Shown here: piece after piece, positions 41,915 through 51,056 of the stretch | Numbering within the stretch: the stretch's first letter is position 1 | Layout of the letters: the number at the start of each line of letters is the position of its first letter | NCBI RefSeq assembly: GCF_027532025.1 | Contig: NZ_JAPZSY010000017.1 | Span: forward strand, 1 to 64,000 | Length of the DNA stretch: 64,000 bases | Direction of reading: 5' to 3' | From: Inhella sp. | GTDB taxonomy: Bacteria > Pseudomonadota > Gammaproteobacteria > Burkholderiales > Burkholderiaceae_C | The notes under the pieces: generated by a model | Databases searched by the model: none | The model's input: the letters and a program-made list of their open reading frames with translations, nothing else | Told to the model about the DNA's origin: nothing | Position numbers and translations under genes: made by a program

Positions 41915-42970
41915 ATGGCCCCAGCCACCCCGAAGACGCCCGCCAAGAAGACCAGCCCCGCGCCGGCGGTCAAGAAGGTCGCTGCCAAGGCTGCGGCCAA
42001 GGCGCCTGCCAAAGCGCCTGCCAAAGCGCCTGCCAAGGTTCCTGCCAAGGCCCCTGCCAAAGCACCTGCCAAAGCACCTGCCAAAGCTCCTGCCAAAGCT
42101 CCTGCCAAAGCACCTGCCAAAGCACCGGCCAAGGCTCCAGCCAAAGCACCGGCCAAGGCTCCAGCCAAGGCTCCTGCCAAGGCTCCTGCCAAAGCTCCTG
42201 CCAAGGCCCCCGCAGCGCCCAAAGCCCAGGCTGGTTTCGCCTACGACGACGCCACGCTGAAAGCCCTGTGGCCGGAGTTGCACCGAGGCGATGCGGAGCC
42301 CTGGCCCAAGTCGGCGGCCGTGGTGGAGGCCTGGCGTTTGTTCCATGCCGGCGACTTCAAGGCCGCCATGGCGGCCGGTCTCAAGGCAGGTGGCGATGGC
42401 CTGACCGTGGCCAACAAGGCGCAGGCCATCCAGGCCAACTACCTGGAGAAGAACGAGAAGGCCAAGCTCGACGCCTTCTTGGCCGTGGCGGCCCGGGCCG
42501 AGGCGCAGCAGGCCAGCCAGCCCAACAACCCCAATGCCCACTACCTGGAGGCCTATGCCCTGGGCCGCTACAGCCAGGGCATCAGCATCGCCGAGGCCTT
42601 GGTGCAAGGCTTGGGGGTCAAGATCAAGTCGGCCCTCGAACGCGCCATCGCGCTGCAACCCAAGCACGCCGACGCCCACGTGGCCTTGGGCGCCTTTCAT
42701 GCCGAGGTGATCGACAAGGTGGGGCGGCTGCTGGCCCGCGGCCAGGGCGCCGACTTGCGCACGGGGCTGCAGATGTTGGACACCGCGCTCAAGCTCAACC
42801 CCAAGAGCGCCATCACCCTGATGGAGTGCGCCAACGGCTACGTGATGCTCGAGGGCGACAAACGCATGCCCGAAGCCGAGAAGCTCTACGCCAGCGCGGC
42901 CGCCCTCACCCCCCGGGACGCGATGGAGCGCCTGGACGTCGAAATGGCCAAGGCCGAGTTGGAAGACTGA
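41915..42970 (+). CDS. Protein with histone H1-like (KAPA)n tail and TPR-like C-terminal domain
   Basis: ~18 KAPA tetrapeptides, then a globular domain with ERAIALQPKHADAHVALGAFH and LDTALKLNPKSAITLMECANGY. Confidence 0.8.
   Translation: MAPATPKTPAKKTSPAPAVKKVAAKAAAKAPAKAPAKAPAKVPAKAPAKAPAKAPAKAPAKAPAKAPAKAPAKAPAKAPAKAPAKAPAKAPAKAPAKAPAAPKAQAGFAYDDATLKALWPELHRGDAEPWPKSAAVVEAWRLFHAGDFKAAMAAGLKAGGDGLTVANKAQAIQANYLEKNEKAKLDAFLAVAARAEAQQASQPNNPNAHYLEAYALGRYSQGISIAEALVQGLGVKIKSALERAIALQPKHADAHVALGAFHAEVIDKVGRLLARGQGADLRTGLQMLDTALKLNPKSAITLMECANGYVMLEGDKRMPEAEKLYASAAALTPRDAMERLDVEMAKAELED
41998..42213 (+). repeat. 12-bp tandem repeat GCC-AA(A/G)-GCN-CCN encoding (AKAP)n
   Basis: About 18 consecutive 12-nt units with mostly third-position variation. 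Confidence 0.9.
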
Positions 42971-42989
42971 GGGCTGCATCCTGAGGCGC

Positions 42990-43015
42990 GACGGCGGCGG
43001 AGCCGCCGTCTTTTT
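42990..43015 (+). terminator. Rho-independent terminator
   Basis: GACGGCGGC-GGA-GCCGCCGTC-TTTTT. Confidence 0.88.
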
Positions 43016-43034
43016 GCACCCACCTGGGCTCGCG

Positions 43035-43079
43035 CCATGACCGATTCCGTCATGGGGCTGTCACCGCAGGTCTAGATGA
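43035..43079. promoter_or_regulatory. Candidate phnC upstream regulatory region
   Basis: CCATGAC-N7-GTCATGG inverted repeat (43035-43055) and GTCTAGATGA (43070-43079), matching the core of the phnF-phnG palindrome. Confidence 0.5.
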
Positions 43080-43109
43080 TTCGCGGCGTCGCCAACGTGG
43101 AGATGCCCG

Positions 43110-43994
43110 ATGAACACGACGCCATCCGTCGCCTCAGCCCCCGCCATCGAAGTCCGCTCGCTGTCCAAGCGCTTCGGCACTGCGCAGCCCGCCTTGCGCG
43201 AGGTTTCGCTGTCGGTCCAACCGGGCGAGATGGTGGCCCTGCTGGGCGCCTCGGGCTCGGGCAAGTCCACCTTGCTGCGTCATTTGAACGGCCTGCACCG
43301 GGCCGATGCGGGTTCGGTGTCGGAGGTGAAGCTGCTGGGCCGCCGGCTGCAAAGCGGCGGTCGACTCAGCGCGGAGACCCGCGCGCTGCGCCGCGAAGTG
43401 GCCTCGATCTTCCAGCAGTTCAACCTGGTCGATCGCCTGCCGGTGATGAGCAATGTGTTGGTGGGCGCTCTGCACCGCCTGCCACTGTGGCGCAGCCTGC
43501 TGCGGGCCTTCCCGGCGCATGAGCTGCAAGGGGCTTACGAGGCCTTGCAACACGTGGGCATCGACGCCTGCGCGTGGCAGCGGGCGTCCACGCTCTCGGG
43601 GGGTCAGCAACAGCGGGCCGCCATCTCTCGCGCCTTGGTTCAGGGCGCCAAGATCATCCTGGCCGACGAACCCATCGCGTCGCTCGACCCCGCATCCAGC
43701 CGCCGGGTGATGGAGCTGCTGGCGCAGGTGAACCGCGAACGCGGCGTGACGGTGATGGTGTCGCTGCACCAAATCGACTACGCCTTCGCTTACTGCCCCC
43801 GCACCGTCGCCTTGCGCCATGGGCAAGTGGTGTACGACGGGCCCACGGCGGCGCTCAGCGAAGAGCGTTTGCACCAGCTGTACGGAACGCAGGCGGGCGA
43901 ACTGCTGACGCCTGCGCGCGACCCCGCACCCGCAGTCGCCAGTGCCAGCCGCGGGCCGGTTCCCCCACTGGTGGCCGTTCCACAAGCCGCCTGA
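43110..43994 (+). CDS. phnC: Phosphonate ABC transporter ATP-binding protein
   Basis: LLGASGSGKSTLLRHLNGL, STLSGGQQQRAAISRALVQGAKIILADEPIASLDP. Confidence 0.93.
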   Translation: MNTTPSVASAPAIEVRSLSKRFGTAQPALREVSLSVQPGEMVALLGASGSGKSTLLRHLNGLHRADAGSVSEVKLLGRRLQSGGRLSAETRALRREVASIFQQFNLVDRLPVMSNVLVGALHRLPLWRSLLRAFPAHELQGAYEALQHVGIDACAWQRASTLSGGQQQRAAISRALVQGAKIILADEPIASLDPASSRRVMELLAQVNRERGVTVMVSLHQIDYAFAYCPRTVALRHGQVVYDGPTAALSEERLHQLYGTQAGELLTPARDPAPAVASASRGPVPPLVAVPQAA

Positions 43995-44069
43995 GCGGGC
44001 GCCGCTGGCCGGCACCCCACCCTCCAGCAAGTCTGTCCCCTCGCATCCTTTTCATCAGGAGAGTCACTC

Positions 44070-45050
44070 ATGTTCCCAGTTCAGCGTCGCGCCTTGACCA
44101 TCCTGGCGCTTGCGGCTGCTACCGCTCTGCCCCAGGCCCACGCGCAGGCCCCGAAAGAGATCAGCTTCGGCATCATCTCCACCGAATCGTCGGCCAACCT
44201 GAAGTCGGCTTGGCAGCCGCTGCTGGAGGACCTGCAACAGGCCACGGGCCTGAAGATCAATGCCTTCTTCGCACCCGACTACGCCGGGGTCATCGAGGGC
44301 ATGCGCTTCAACAAAGTGCAGGTGGCCTGGATGGGCAACAAGTCGGCGATGGAGGCCGTGGACCGCGCGCAGGGCGAGGTCTTTGCCCGCATGGTGCAGC
44401 CCGATGGTGGCATCGGCTACTGGGGCTTCATCATCGCCCGCAAGGACAGCCCGCTGCAGAACCTGCAGGACGTGCGCAAGCAGCGCCAAGAGTTGACCCT
44501 GGGTTACGGCGACCCCAATTCCACCAGCGCCGCATTTGTGCCGGGCTTTTACGCCTTCGGCCAAAACAAGGTCGACCCGACCCGTGACTTCAAGCGCATG
44601 GTGCGCGCCAACCACGAGACCAACATCCTGGCCGTGCACGGCCGGCAGGTGGACATCGCCACCGTGGCCAGCGACGCCATGGAGCGCATGAAGCTCAAGC
44701 AACCCGAGAAGCACGACGAGCTGAAGGTGATTTGGCGCTCGCCGCTGATCGCCAGCGACCCCATGGTGTGGCGTGCGGACCTCGACGCTGGGACGAAGAA
44801 GAAGGTGTCCGACTTCTTCCTGACCTATGGCAAGCAGCCCCGCGAAAAGGAAATCCTGGCCAAGCTCACCATCGGCGGCTTCATGAAGTCCGACAACAAC
44901 CAGCTCACGCCGATTCGCCAACTCAGCCTGGTGGCCGAGCGCAACAAGATCGAGGCCGATGTCAACCTGAGCGCCGACGACAAGAACCGTCGCCTGCAGG
45001 CCGTCGACGTCAAGCTCGCCGAGCTGAGCCGGCAGACCAACACCAACTGA
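44070..45050 (+). CDS. phnD: Phosphonate ABC transporter substrate-binding protein
   Basis: [65 protein letters not shown]. Confidence 0.95.
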   Translation: MFPVQRRALTILALAAATALPQAHAQAPKEISFGIISTESSANLKSAWQPLLEDLQQATGLKINAFFAPDYAGVIEGMRFNKVQVAWMGNKSAMEAVDRAQGEVFARMVQPDGGIGYWGFIIARKDSPLQNLQDVRKQRQELTLGYGDPNSTSAAFVPGFYAFGQNKVDPTRDFKRMVRANHETNILAVHGRQVDIATVASDAMERMKLKQPEKHDELKVIWRSPLIASDPMVWRADLDAGTKKKVSDFFLTYGKQPREKEILAKLTIGGFMKSDNNQLTPIRQLSLVAERNKIEADVNLSADDKNRRLQAVDVKLAELSRQTNTN

Positions 45051-45061
45051 CCGGCAGCGCC

Positions 45062-45859
45062 ATGAGCCTCGCGACGATCGACAAGCCCATGGTGCCGCAG
45101 GCGCCCAAGCCCAGCCTGTGGAGCCTGCTGGGCTGGGGCCTGCTCATCGCCTTGCTGCTCGGTTCCTGGCAGGGCGCCGACATGCGTCCCCTGGACCTGC
45201 TGCGCGACAGCGGCAACATGGCGGAATACGCGGGCGGCTTCTTCCCGCCCGACTTTCGCGAGTGGCGCCAGTACCTGCAGGAACTGATCGTCACGTTGCA
45301 AATCGCGCTGTGGGGCTCGGCCATGGCCGTGCTGTGCTCGGTACCGCTGGCGCTTCTGGCCGCCAGCAACATCACACCGTGGTGGATTCACCAGCCCGTT
45401 CGCCGCGTGCTGGACGCCTTTCGCTCGATCAACGAGATGGTGTTCGCCCTGCTCTTCGTGGTGGCCGTGGGCCTGGGGCCGTTTGCCGGTGTGCTGGCGC
45501 TGTGGGTGCACACCACGGGCACGCTGGCCAAGCTGTTCAGCGAGGCGGTGGAGGCCATCGATCCGCAGCCCGTCGAGGGCATCCGGGCCACTGGAGCGCA
45601 CAGCCTGGAGGAGATCGCTTACGGCGTGCTGCCGCAGGTGATGCCGCTGTGGATCTCCTACGCCCTGTATCGCTTCGAGGCCAATGTCCGATCGGCCTCG
45701 GTGGTGGGCATGGTGGGCGCCGGTGGCATCGGCATGCTGCTGTGGGAGGTGATTCGCGGGTTCGAGTACGGCAAGACCGCGGCCATCCTGCTGATGCTCA
45801 TTGGCACCGTGAGCCTCATCGACATGTTGTCGGCCCAACTGCGCAAGAAGCTGGTATGA
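45062..45859 (+). CDS. phnE: Phosphonate ABC transporter permease
   Basis: [29 protein letters not shown]...[13 protein letters not shown]...[17 protein letters not shown]. Confidence 0.95.
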   Translation: MSLATIDKPMVPQAPKPSLWSLLGWGLLIALLLGSWQGADMRPLDLLRDSGNMAEYAGGFFPPDFREWRQYLQELIVTLQIALWGSAMAVLCSVPLALLAASNITPWWIHQPVRRVLDAFRSINEMVFALLFVVAVGLGPFAGVLALWVHTTGTLAKLFSEAVEAIDPQPVEGIRATGAHSLEEIAYGVLPQVMPLWISYALYRFEANVRSASVVGMVGAGGIGMLLWEVIRGFEYGKTAAILLMLIGTVSLIDMLSAQLRKKLV

Positions 45860-46491
45860 ACGCCGCCCTGCCTCCCCTCATGGATCGCATCGGCCACATG
45901 TTGGCCCGCCAAGCCGACCGCGCCTACGAGGGGCAACGCACCGAGTCGGTGAGCGCCCTGGCGCACGCGCTGCAATGCGCGCAACTGGCCGAGTGGGCTG
46001 GTGCGTCCAACAGCTTGGTGGCGGCTGCGTTGCTGCACGACATCGGTCACTTCGCCGACGACGAGGTGATGAGCCTGGGCGACGCCGTGGACGACGAGCA
46101 CGAGTTGCGCGCCCTGCCCTTGCTGGCCGAGGGCTTTGGCCCGGCCGTGTTGGAGCCGATCCGCTTGCACGTGGCCGCCAAACGCTACCTGGTGGCCGCC
46201 GAGCCCGCCTACCTGTCCACCTTGTCGCCGGCGTCGGTGCATTCGCTGATGCTGCAGGGCGGCCCCATGCGCCCCGACGAGTGCGAGGCCTTCGCGGCAC
46301 GACCGCACGCGGCCGATGCCATCGCCTTGCGGCGCTGGGACGATCTGGCCAAGGAGCCGGGCCGGCCCACACCCTCGCTGGACTACTACCTGGCGCTGCT
46401 GGCGGAAGTGGTCCAGCCTCCAGCGGGCCTGGGCGGGCGCTCAGGCCAGCGGGTAGCGTCGCTCGATCACGAAGGCGTCGTCGGGCGCTGA
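45856..46491 (+). CDS. HD-domain protein of phosphonate operons (PhnZ-like oxygenase family)
   Basis: [14 protein letters not shown]...; overlaps phnE by 4 nt. Confidence 0.8.
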   Translation: MNAALPPLMDRIGHMLARQADRAYEGQRTESVSALAHALQCAQLAEWAGASNSLVAAALLHDIGHFADDEVMSLGDAVDDEHELRALPLLAEGFGPAVLEPIRLHVAAKRYLVAAEPAYLSTLSPASVHSLMLQGGPMRPDECEAFAARPHAADAIALRRWDDLAKEPGRPTPSLDYYLALLAEVVQPPAGLGGRSGQRVASLDHEGVVGR

Positions 46492-47127
46492 TTGCTTGAA
46501 GAGGCAGAGGTCGGCGCAGCGAAGGGGCAGCGTGGCCAAAACGGGCGCGAAGTGCGCCCGAGCCTGCTGCAAGCACGCCTCGCGCTGCGTGCCTGGCGGC
46601 AGGCTGTTGCTCAGCGTCATGTGAAAGCGCCACCCCTCCAGCACGTGCGGGTAGCCCCAACGCTGCAAGCGCTCGAGGGCTGCGGCGTCGGTCGCCGAGG
46701 CCGCGCGGCGCGCCTGTTCGGCCGACGAGGCGGGGGCGCGGAAGGGGTCGAGTTCGACCACGCAAGCATCGGCCAGTTGCCACAGCGGGTGGTCGCGCGG
46801 CAAGGCTTCGGCGGGCCGCAGGGCGACGAAATCGGCCAGGGTACTCACCTCCAAGGACGGGATGAGGAAGGCGGGATGGCGACGCGACAGCGCCGACAGG
46901 GCCCGGTCCAACTCGGCTGCGTCCTGGCCTGATGACAAGCGGAAGGGGGCCTTCAAGGTGGCATGAAAGCCATAGCGCCAGGGCTCGTCGCGCTGCGCAG
47001 GTGCGGGGCCCCGATCGGACGCGACCGCCGCATCCCGACCCAACCAGGCGCAACCGGCCCGCCACAGGGGGTGGTCGAGTTGAGGCGCGAAGTAAACAGC
47101 CCAGCGCGGTGCGGGTGGTGCGGTCAT
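46441..47127 (-). CDS. DUF1045 phosphonate-operon protein
   Basis: RWAVYFAPQLDHPLWRAGCAWLGRD...RYGFHATLKAPFRL...GWRFHMTLSNSL (2H-like HxT motifs). Confidence 0.88.
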   Translation of the reverse strand: MTAPPAPRWAVYFAPQLDHPLWRAGCAWLGRDAAVASDRGPAPAQRDEPWRYGFHATLKAPFRLSSGQDAAELDRALSALSRRHPAFLIPSLEVSTLADFVALRPAEALPRDHPLWQLADACVVELDPFRAPASSAEQARRAASATDAAALERLQRWGYPHVLEGWRFHMTLSNSLPPGTQREACLQQARAHFAPVLATLPLRCADLCLFKQSAPDDAFVIERRYPLA

Positions 47128-47945
47128 GCCAGCCCCTCGCCCGCCTCGACCTGCAACTGGACGGCATCGGCGGCGAACAGGGTGGTCGCCGCCTCCACCG
47201 GCACGCCCTCGGGGTCGACGTTGGTGTACTGCACCACCAGCAAGGGCTGGGTCAAGGCGCGGGCGAGCGCATCGGCCTCGCTCGCGGTCGGCAAGCGGGC
47301 GGAAATGCTGGAGCGCAAGCGCGTGTAGTCGCTCACCCCAAAGCGCTGCAGCGTGGCGGTGACCGAGCGCTCTTGCGCGAACACCTCGGCGATGCCCGAA
47401 AAGCGCGCGCTGGGGTAGGCCGCCGTGCTCAGGCTGATGGGCCGGCCGCGCACGCGGGAGCGTGTGTGGAGCAACTCCACGCGGCCGTGAGGCGGCAGCT
47501 TCAGGGCCTGGGCCCAGACGCCCGCAGGCTGCGCGGACTCGTGACCCAGGAGTTCGCGCTCGGCCCGCTCGCCGGCTTCGGCCAGGTTTTGGCTCAAGCG
47601 GGTGCGACGCTGCAACGCGTAGTCCAGCACCAGCTCTCGAACCCACGTGCCGCTGCCTTGGCGCACGCTGACGAAGCCTTCGCGCACCAGCGCTTGCACC
47701 GCCTGGCGCAGCGTGTGCCGGTTCACGGCAAAGCGCTCGGCCAGCTGGGCCTCGTTCGGCAAACGCGAGCCGGGCGGGAAATGCCCGCTGGCGATGTCGG
47801 CACGCAGGCTGCTGGCGATCTGCTCCCAGCGGCGCGTGCCCGCCGGCAGGGACTCGTTCGAAACGGGCGTATTCATCGCATCGGGTGTCGTTCGATTCAA
47901 GAAACTGTCACGGTGTCTGTCGATACTGGCGTCAGTATCAGTCAT
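47124..47945 (-). CDS. phnF: GntR-family regulator PhnF (alternative start 47876)
   Basis: RRWEQIASSLRADIASGHFPPGSRLPNEAQLAERFAVNRHTLRQAVQALVREGFVSVRQGSGTWV. Confidence 0.92.
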   Translation of the reverse strand: MTDTDASIDRHRDSFLNRTTPDAMNTPVSNESLPAGTRRWEQIASSLRADIASGHFPPGSRLPNEAQLAERFAVNRHTLRQAVQALVREGFVSVRQGSGTWVRELVLDYALQRRTRLSQNLAEAGERAERELLGHESAQPAGVWAQALKLPPHGRVELLHTRSRVRGRPISLSTAAYPSARFSGIAEVFAQERSVTATLQRFGVSDYTRLRSSISARLPTASEADALARALTQPLLVVQYTNVDPEGVPVEAATTLFAADAVQLQVEAGEGLA

Positions 47946-47954
47946 CTAGATGAC
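47922..47954. promoter_or_regulatory. Two adjacent palindromes between phnF and phnG
   Basis: GATACTG-GCGT-CAGTATC (47922-47939) and perfect 14-bp GTCATCTAGATGAC (47941-47954). Confidence 0.7.
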
Positions 47955-47960
47955 ATGCCC

Positions 47961-48467
47961 ATGAACTCGACCCCCATCGAACTGGCAAGCTGCGCACCGG
48001 AACCCGACGCCGTGAGGCAGCGACAGCACTGGCTGTCGGTGCTGGCGCAGGCACCACGCCACGCGCTGGCCGCACACGGCCAGCGCGTGCTGGCCGACTA
48101 CCGTTTCGAGACGCTGCGAGCGCCCGAAGCGGGCCTGGTGATGCTGCGCGCCCGCGCCAGCAACCGCGGTGCGCGCTTCAACCTGGCCGAGGCCACGGTG
48201 ACCCGCTGCGCCCTGCGCTGGCGACCCGCTGGGGCCTCGCCCAGCGTGGGTGTGGGCTATGTGATGGGGCGCGACGAGGAGCGCGCCCAGTGGGTGGCGG
48301 CGCTGGACGCCCTGCTGCAACAGCCCGCCGAGCGGCCGCTGTTGCTGGCCGAGGTGATCGCGCCGCTGGACGCCCTGCGGGCGCAGCAACAGGCTGCGCA
48401 ACGCGCGCATGTGGCGGCCAGCCGCGTGCAGTTCTTCACCTTGCAAAACGAAGGAGCTGCCGCATGA
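47961..48467 (+). CDS. phnG: C-P lyase subunit PhnG (alternative start 47955)
   Basis: QRQHWLSVLAQA...GLVMLRARASNRGARFNLAEATVTRCALR...GVGYVMGRD. Confidence 0.93.
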   Translation: MNSTPIELASCAPEPDAVRQRQHWLSVLAQAPRHALAAHGQRVLADYRFETLRAPEAGLVMLRARASNRGARFNLAEATVTRCALRWRPAGASPSVGVGYVMGRDEERAQWVAALDALLQQPAERPLLLAEVIAPLDALRAQQQAAQRAHVAASRVQFFTLQNEGAAA

Positions 48468-49108
48468 GCGCGCCTGGGAGTCTGCGCGACAGCGCCCACT
48501 TGGCGGAATTGGCGCCCGCCTTCGGCGACCCCGTGCACGATGCTCAGGCGGTGTTCCGCGTGCTGCTGGAGGCCATGAGCCGCCCGGGGCGCGTGCAGTC
48601 GCTGCCCGTGCCGTGCCGCGACCGCTTGGGCCGGCCCGACGGATTGGCCCCGGCCCTGGCCGCCAGCCTGCTGACCCTGCTCGATGCCGACACCACGCTG
48701 TGGATCGGGCCGACGCATGACACGGCCATCGTGCGCGCCTGGCTGCGCTTCCACACCGGCGTCACCCTCGCTGAGCACGCGGAGCAGGCCGACTTCGTGC
48801 TGCTGGCTGCGCATGAAGCGAGCCCGGCTCTGCTGGATCGGTTGTACGCCGGCAGCGACGTGGCGCCGCAGGACAGCGCGACCGTGCTCACGGTGGTGGA
48901 CGCCATCGCGCCAAGCAACGCGGCCCAGCGCTGGCGGGGCCCGGGCATCGAGCATGAACACGGCGTGGCCGTGCTCGGCCCAAGGCCTGAGTTTTGGGCC
49001 TGGCGCCGTGCCCAGCAGGGTCACTACCCCTGCGGGCTGGACTGGGTCTTCTTCGCCGAGGAGCGCCTCGTGGCGCTGCCGCGCAGCACCGTCGTGGAGG
49101 TGAACTGA
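48464..49108 (+). CDS. phnH: C-P lyase subunit PhnH
   Basis: PAFGDPVHDAQAVFRVLLEAMSRPGRV...HEHGVAVLGPRPEFWAWRRAQQGHYPCGLDWVFFA. Confidence 0.93.
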   Translation: MSAPGSLRDSAHLAELAPAFGDPVHDAQAVFRVLLEAMSRPGRVQSLPVPCRDRLGRPDGLAPALAASLLTLLDADTTLWIGPTHDTAIVRAWLRFHTGVTLAEHAEQADFVLLAAHEASPALLDRLYAGSDVAPQDSATVLTVVDAIAPSNAAQRWRGPGIEHEHGVAVLGPRPEFWAWRRAQQGHYPCGLDWVFFAEERLVALPRSTVVEVN

Positions 49109-50202
49109 TGTATGTGGCCGTCAAAGGCGGCGAAGCCGCCATCGCCGCGTCGCTGCGGCTGTTGGATGAACAGCGCCGGGGGCCTGCCGAAATCCGGGAG
49201 CTGGAGGTGGCCCAACTTCAGGCGCAGATGGGCTTGGCGGTGTCGAGGGTGATGGGCGAGGGCTCGCTCTTCGACCCCGAGCTGGCCGCGCTGGCGCTCA
49301 AGCAGGCCCAAGGCGATGCGCTCGAGGCCGTCTTCTTGCTGCGCGCTTACCGCAGCACGCTACCGCGCCTGGGCTACACGGAGCCCCTGGACACGGCCGC
49401 GATGCGTTGCGAGCGCCGCATCAGCTCCGTCTTCAAAGACCTCCCCGGTGGCCAGCTGCTGGGCGCCAGCTTCGACTACAGCCAACGCCTGCTGGAGTTC
49501 GGCCTGCTGCAGACCGGCGCGCCCGCCGAAATCCTGCCGGCCCCAGCCGAACCAACGCAACCCGAGCCCATGCCCCATGCCCTGCTGGCCCTGGGCGAAG
49601 CTGGGCTGATCGAGCAAGAACAACCGCCCGAAGGCGACCCCGAGCCGTTCGACATCACGCGCGACCCACCCCTGTACCCACTGAGCCGAGCAGCCCGCCT
49701 GCAAATGTTGGCGCGCGGCGACGAGGGCTGGGTGCTGGGCTTGGCTTACAGCACGCAGCGCGGGTACGCGAACACCCACCCCTTTGCCGGTGAGATCCGC
49801 CACGGGCACGCCACCGTCTCGCTGGTGCCGGACGAGCTGGGCTTCCCCATCGAGATCGGCGAGGTGGCGCTGACCGAGTGCCAGATGGTCAACCAGTTCG
49901 TGGGCAGCGATGGGCAGCCGCCGCAGTTCACCCGCGGCTACGGCCTCGTGCTGGGCCATGCCGAGCGCAAGGCCATGGCGATGAGCCTGGTGGACCGCGC
50001 CTTGCGGGCCGACGAATTCAGCGAACCCCTCACCAGCCCCGCCCAGCAGCAGGAGTTTGCGCTGGCGCACAGCGACAACGTCGAAGCCTCGGGCTTCGTA
50101 CAGCACCTGAAGCTGCCGCACTACGTGACCTTCGAGTCCGAGCTGCAGATGCTGCGCGCCATCCGCGCCGACCGGGCCACGCCGCCGGAGACCCAGCCAT
50201 GA
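49108..50202 (+). CDS. phnI: C-P lyase core subunit PhnI
   Basis: MYVAVKGGEAAIAASLRLLDEQRRG...SFDYSQRLLEFGLL...LAYSTQRGYANTHPFAGEIR. Confidence 0.96.
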   Translation: MYVAVKGGEAAIAASLRLLDEQRRGPAEIRELEVAQLQAQMGLAVSRVMGEGSLFDPELAALALKQAQGDALEAVFLLRAYRSTLPRLGYTEPLDTAAMRCERRISSVFKDLPGGQLLGASFDYSQRLLEFGLLQTGAPAEILPAPAEPTQPEPMPHALLALGEAGLIEQEQPPEGDPEPFDITRDPPLYPLSRAARLQMLARGDEGWVLGLAYSTQRGYANTHPFAGEIRHGHATVSLVPDELGFPIEIGEVALTECQMVNQFVGSDGQPPQFTRGYGLVLGHAERKAMAMSLVDRALRADEFSEPLTSPAQQQEFALAHSDNVEASGFVQHLKLPHYVTFESELQMLRAIRADRATPPETQP

Positions 50203-51056
50203 ACGCCTCCTTGCCCACCGCGCGCGGCTACAACTTCGCCTACCTGGACGAGCGCGCCAAGCGCATGATTCGGCGCAGCCTGCTCAAGGCGGTGGCCGTG
50301 CCCGGCCACCAAGTGCCTTTCGGCTCGCGCGAGATGCCACTGGCCTATGGCTGGGGCACTGGCGGCATCCAGGTGACGGCCGCGGTGATCGGCCGCACCG
50401 ACACGCTCAAGGTCATCGACCAGGGCTCGGACGACACCACCAATGCGGTGAACATCCGACGCTTCTTTGAGCGCACCACCGGCGTGGCCACCACCGAGCG
50501 CACCCGCGAGGCCACCTTGATCCAAACGCGGCATCGCATCCCCGAAGCGCCGCTGACCGAGTCGCAGATCCTGGTCTACCAGGTGCCCCAACCCGAGCCG
50601 CTCTACAAGCTGGAGCCGCGTCGTCGGGAAGCGGCACAGCTGCACGCCTTCCAGGAGTACGGCCTCGTCCACGTCAAGCTCTACGAGGACTTGGCACGCT
50701 GGGGCCGCATCGACACCAGCTACGACCACCCGGTGTTGGTCCATGGTCGCTACGTGATGGCGCCCTCGCCCATCCCCAGCTTTGACAACCCCAAGATGGA
50801 CCGCATGCCGGCGCTGCAATTGTTCGGCGCTGGCCGCGAGAAGCGGCTGTACGCCGTGCCGCCTTACACCGACGTGAAGAGCCTGGACTTTGCCGACCGC
50901 CCCTTCCGGGTTGAACCCCAGGGTCACGCCTGTGCGCTGTGCGGCAGCACCACCAGCTTCCTCGACGAGGTGCCCATGGCCGGCGGCGAAACCTTGTGGG
51001 CCTGCTCCGACACCGACCACTGCCGCGAACAGCAGGAGATGCAACGCCATGCTTGA
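50199..51056 (+). CDS. phnJ: C-P lyase radical SAM subunit PhnJ
   Basis: YNFAYLDERAKRMIRRSLLKAVAVPGHQVPFGSREMPLAYGWGTGGIQ; four-Cys C-terminus CALCGSTTSF...ACSDTDHC. Confidence 0.97.
   Translation: MNASLPTARGYNFAYLDERAKRMIRRSLLKAVAVPGHQVPFGSREMPLAYGWGTGGIQVTAAVIGRTDTLKVIDQGSDDTTNAVNIRRFFERTTGVATTERTREATLIQTRHRIPEAPLTESQILVYQVPQPEPLYKLEPRRREAAQLHAFQEYGLVHVKLYEDLARWGRIDTSYDHPVLVHGRYVMAPSPIPSFDNPKMDRMPALQLFGAGREKRLYAVPPYTDVKSLDFADRPFRVEPQGHACALCGSTTSFLDEVPMAGGETLWACSDTDHCREQQEMQRHA

Noticed and set aside
41998-42213. Possible CRISPR array
   Set aside because: Contiguous 12-bp coding tandem repeat without spacers; no cas genes nearby.
41875-42222. GALAGALAG repeat protein on the minus strand
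   Set aside because: Shadow translation of the KAPA tandem repeat; the plus-strand frame has a start, RBS context and a conserved-looking domain.
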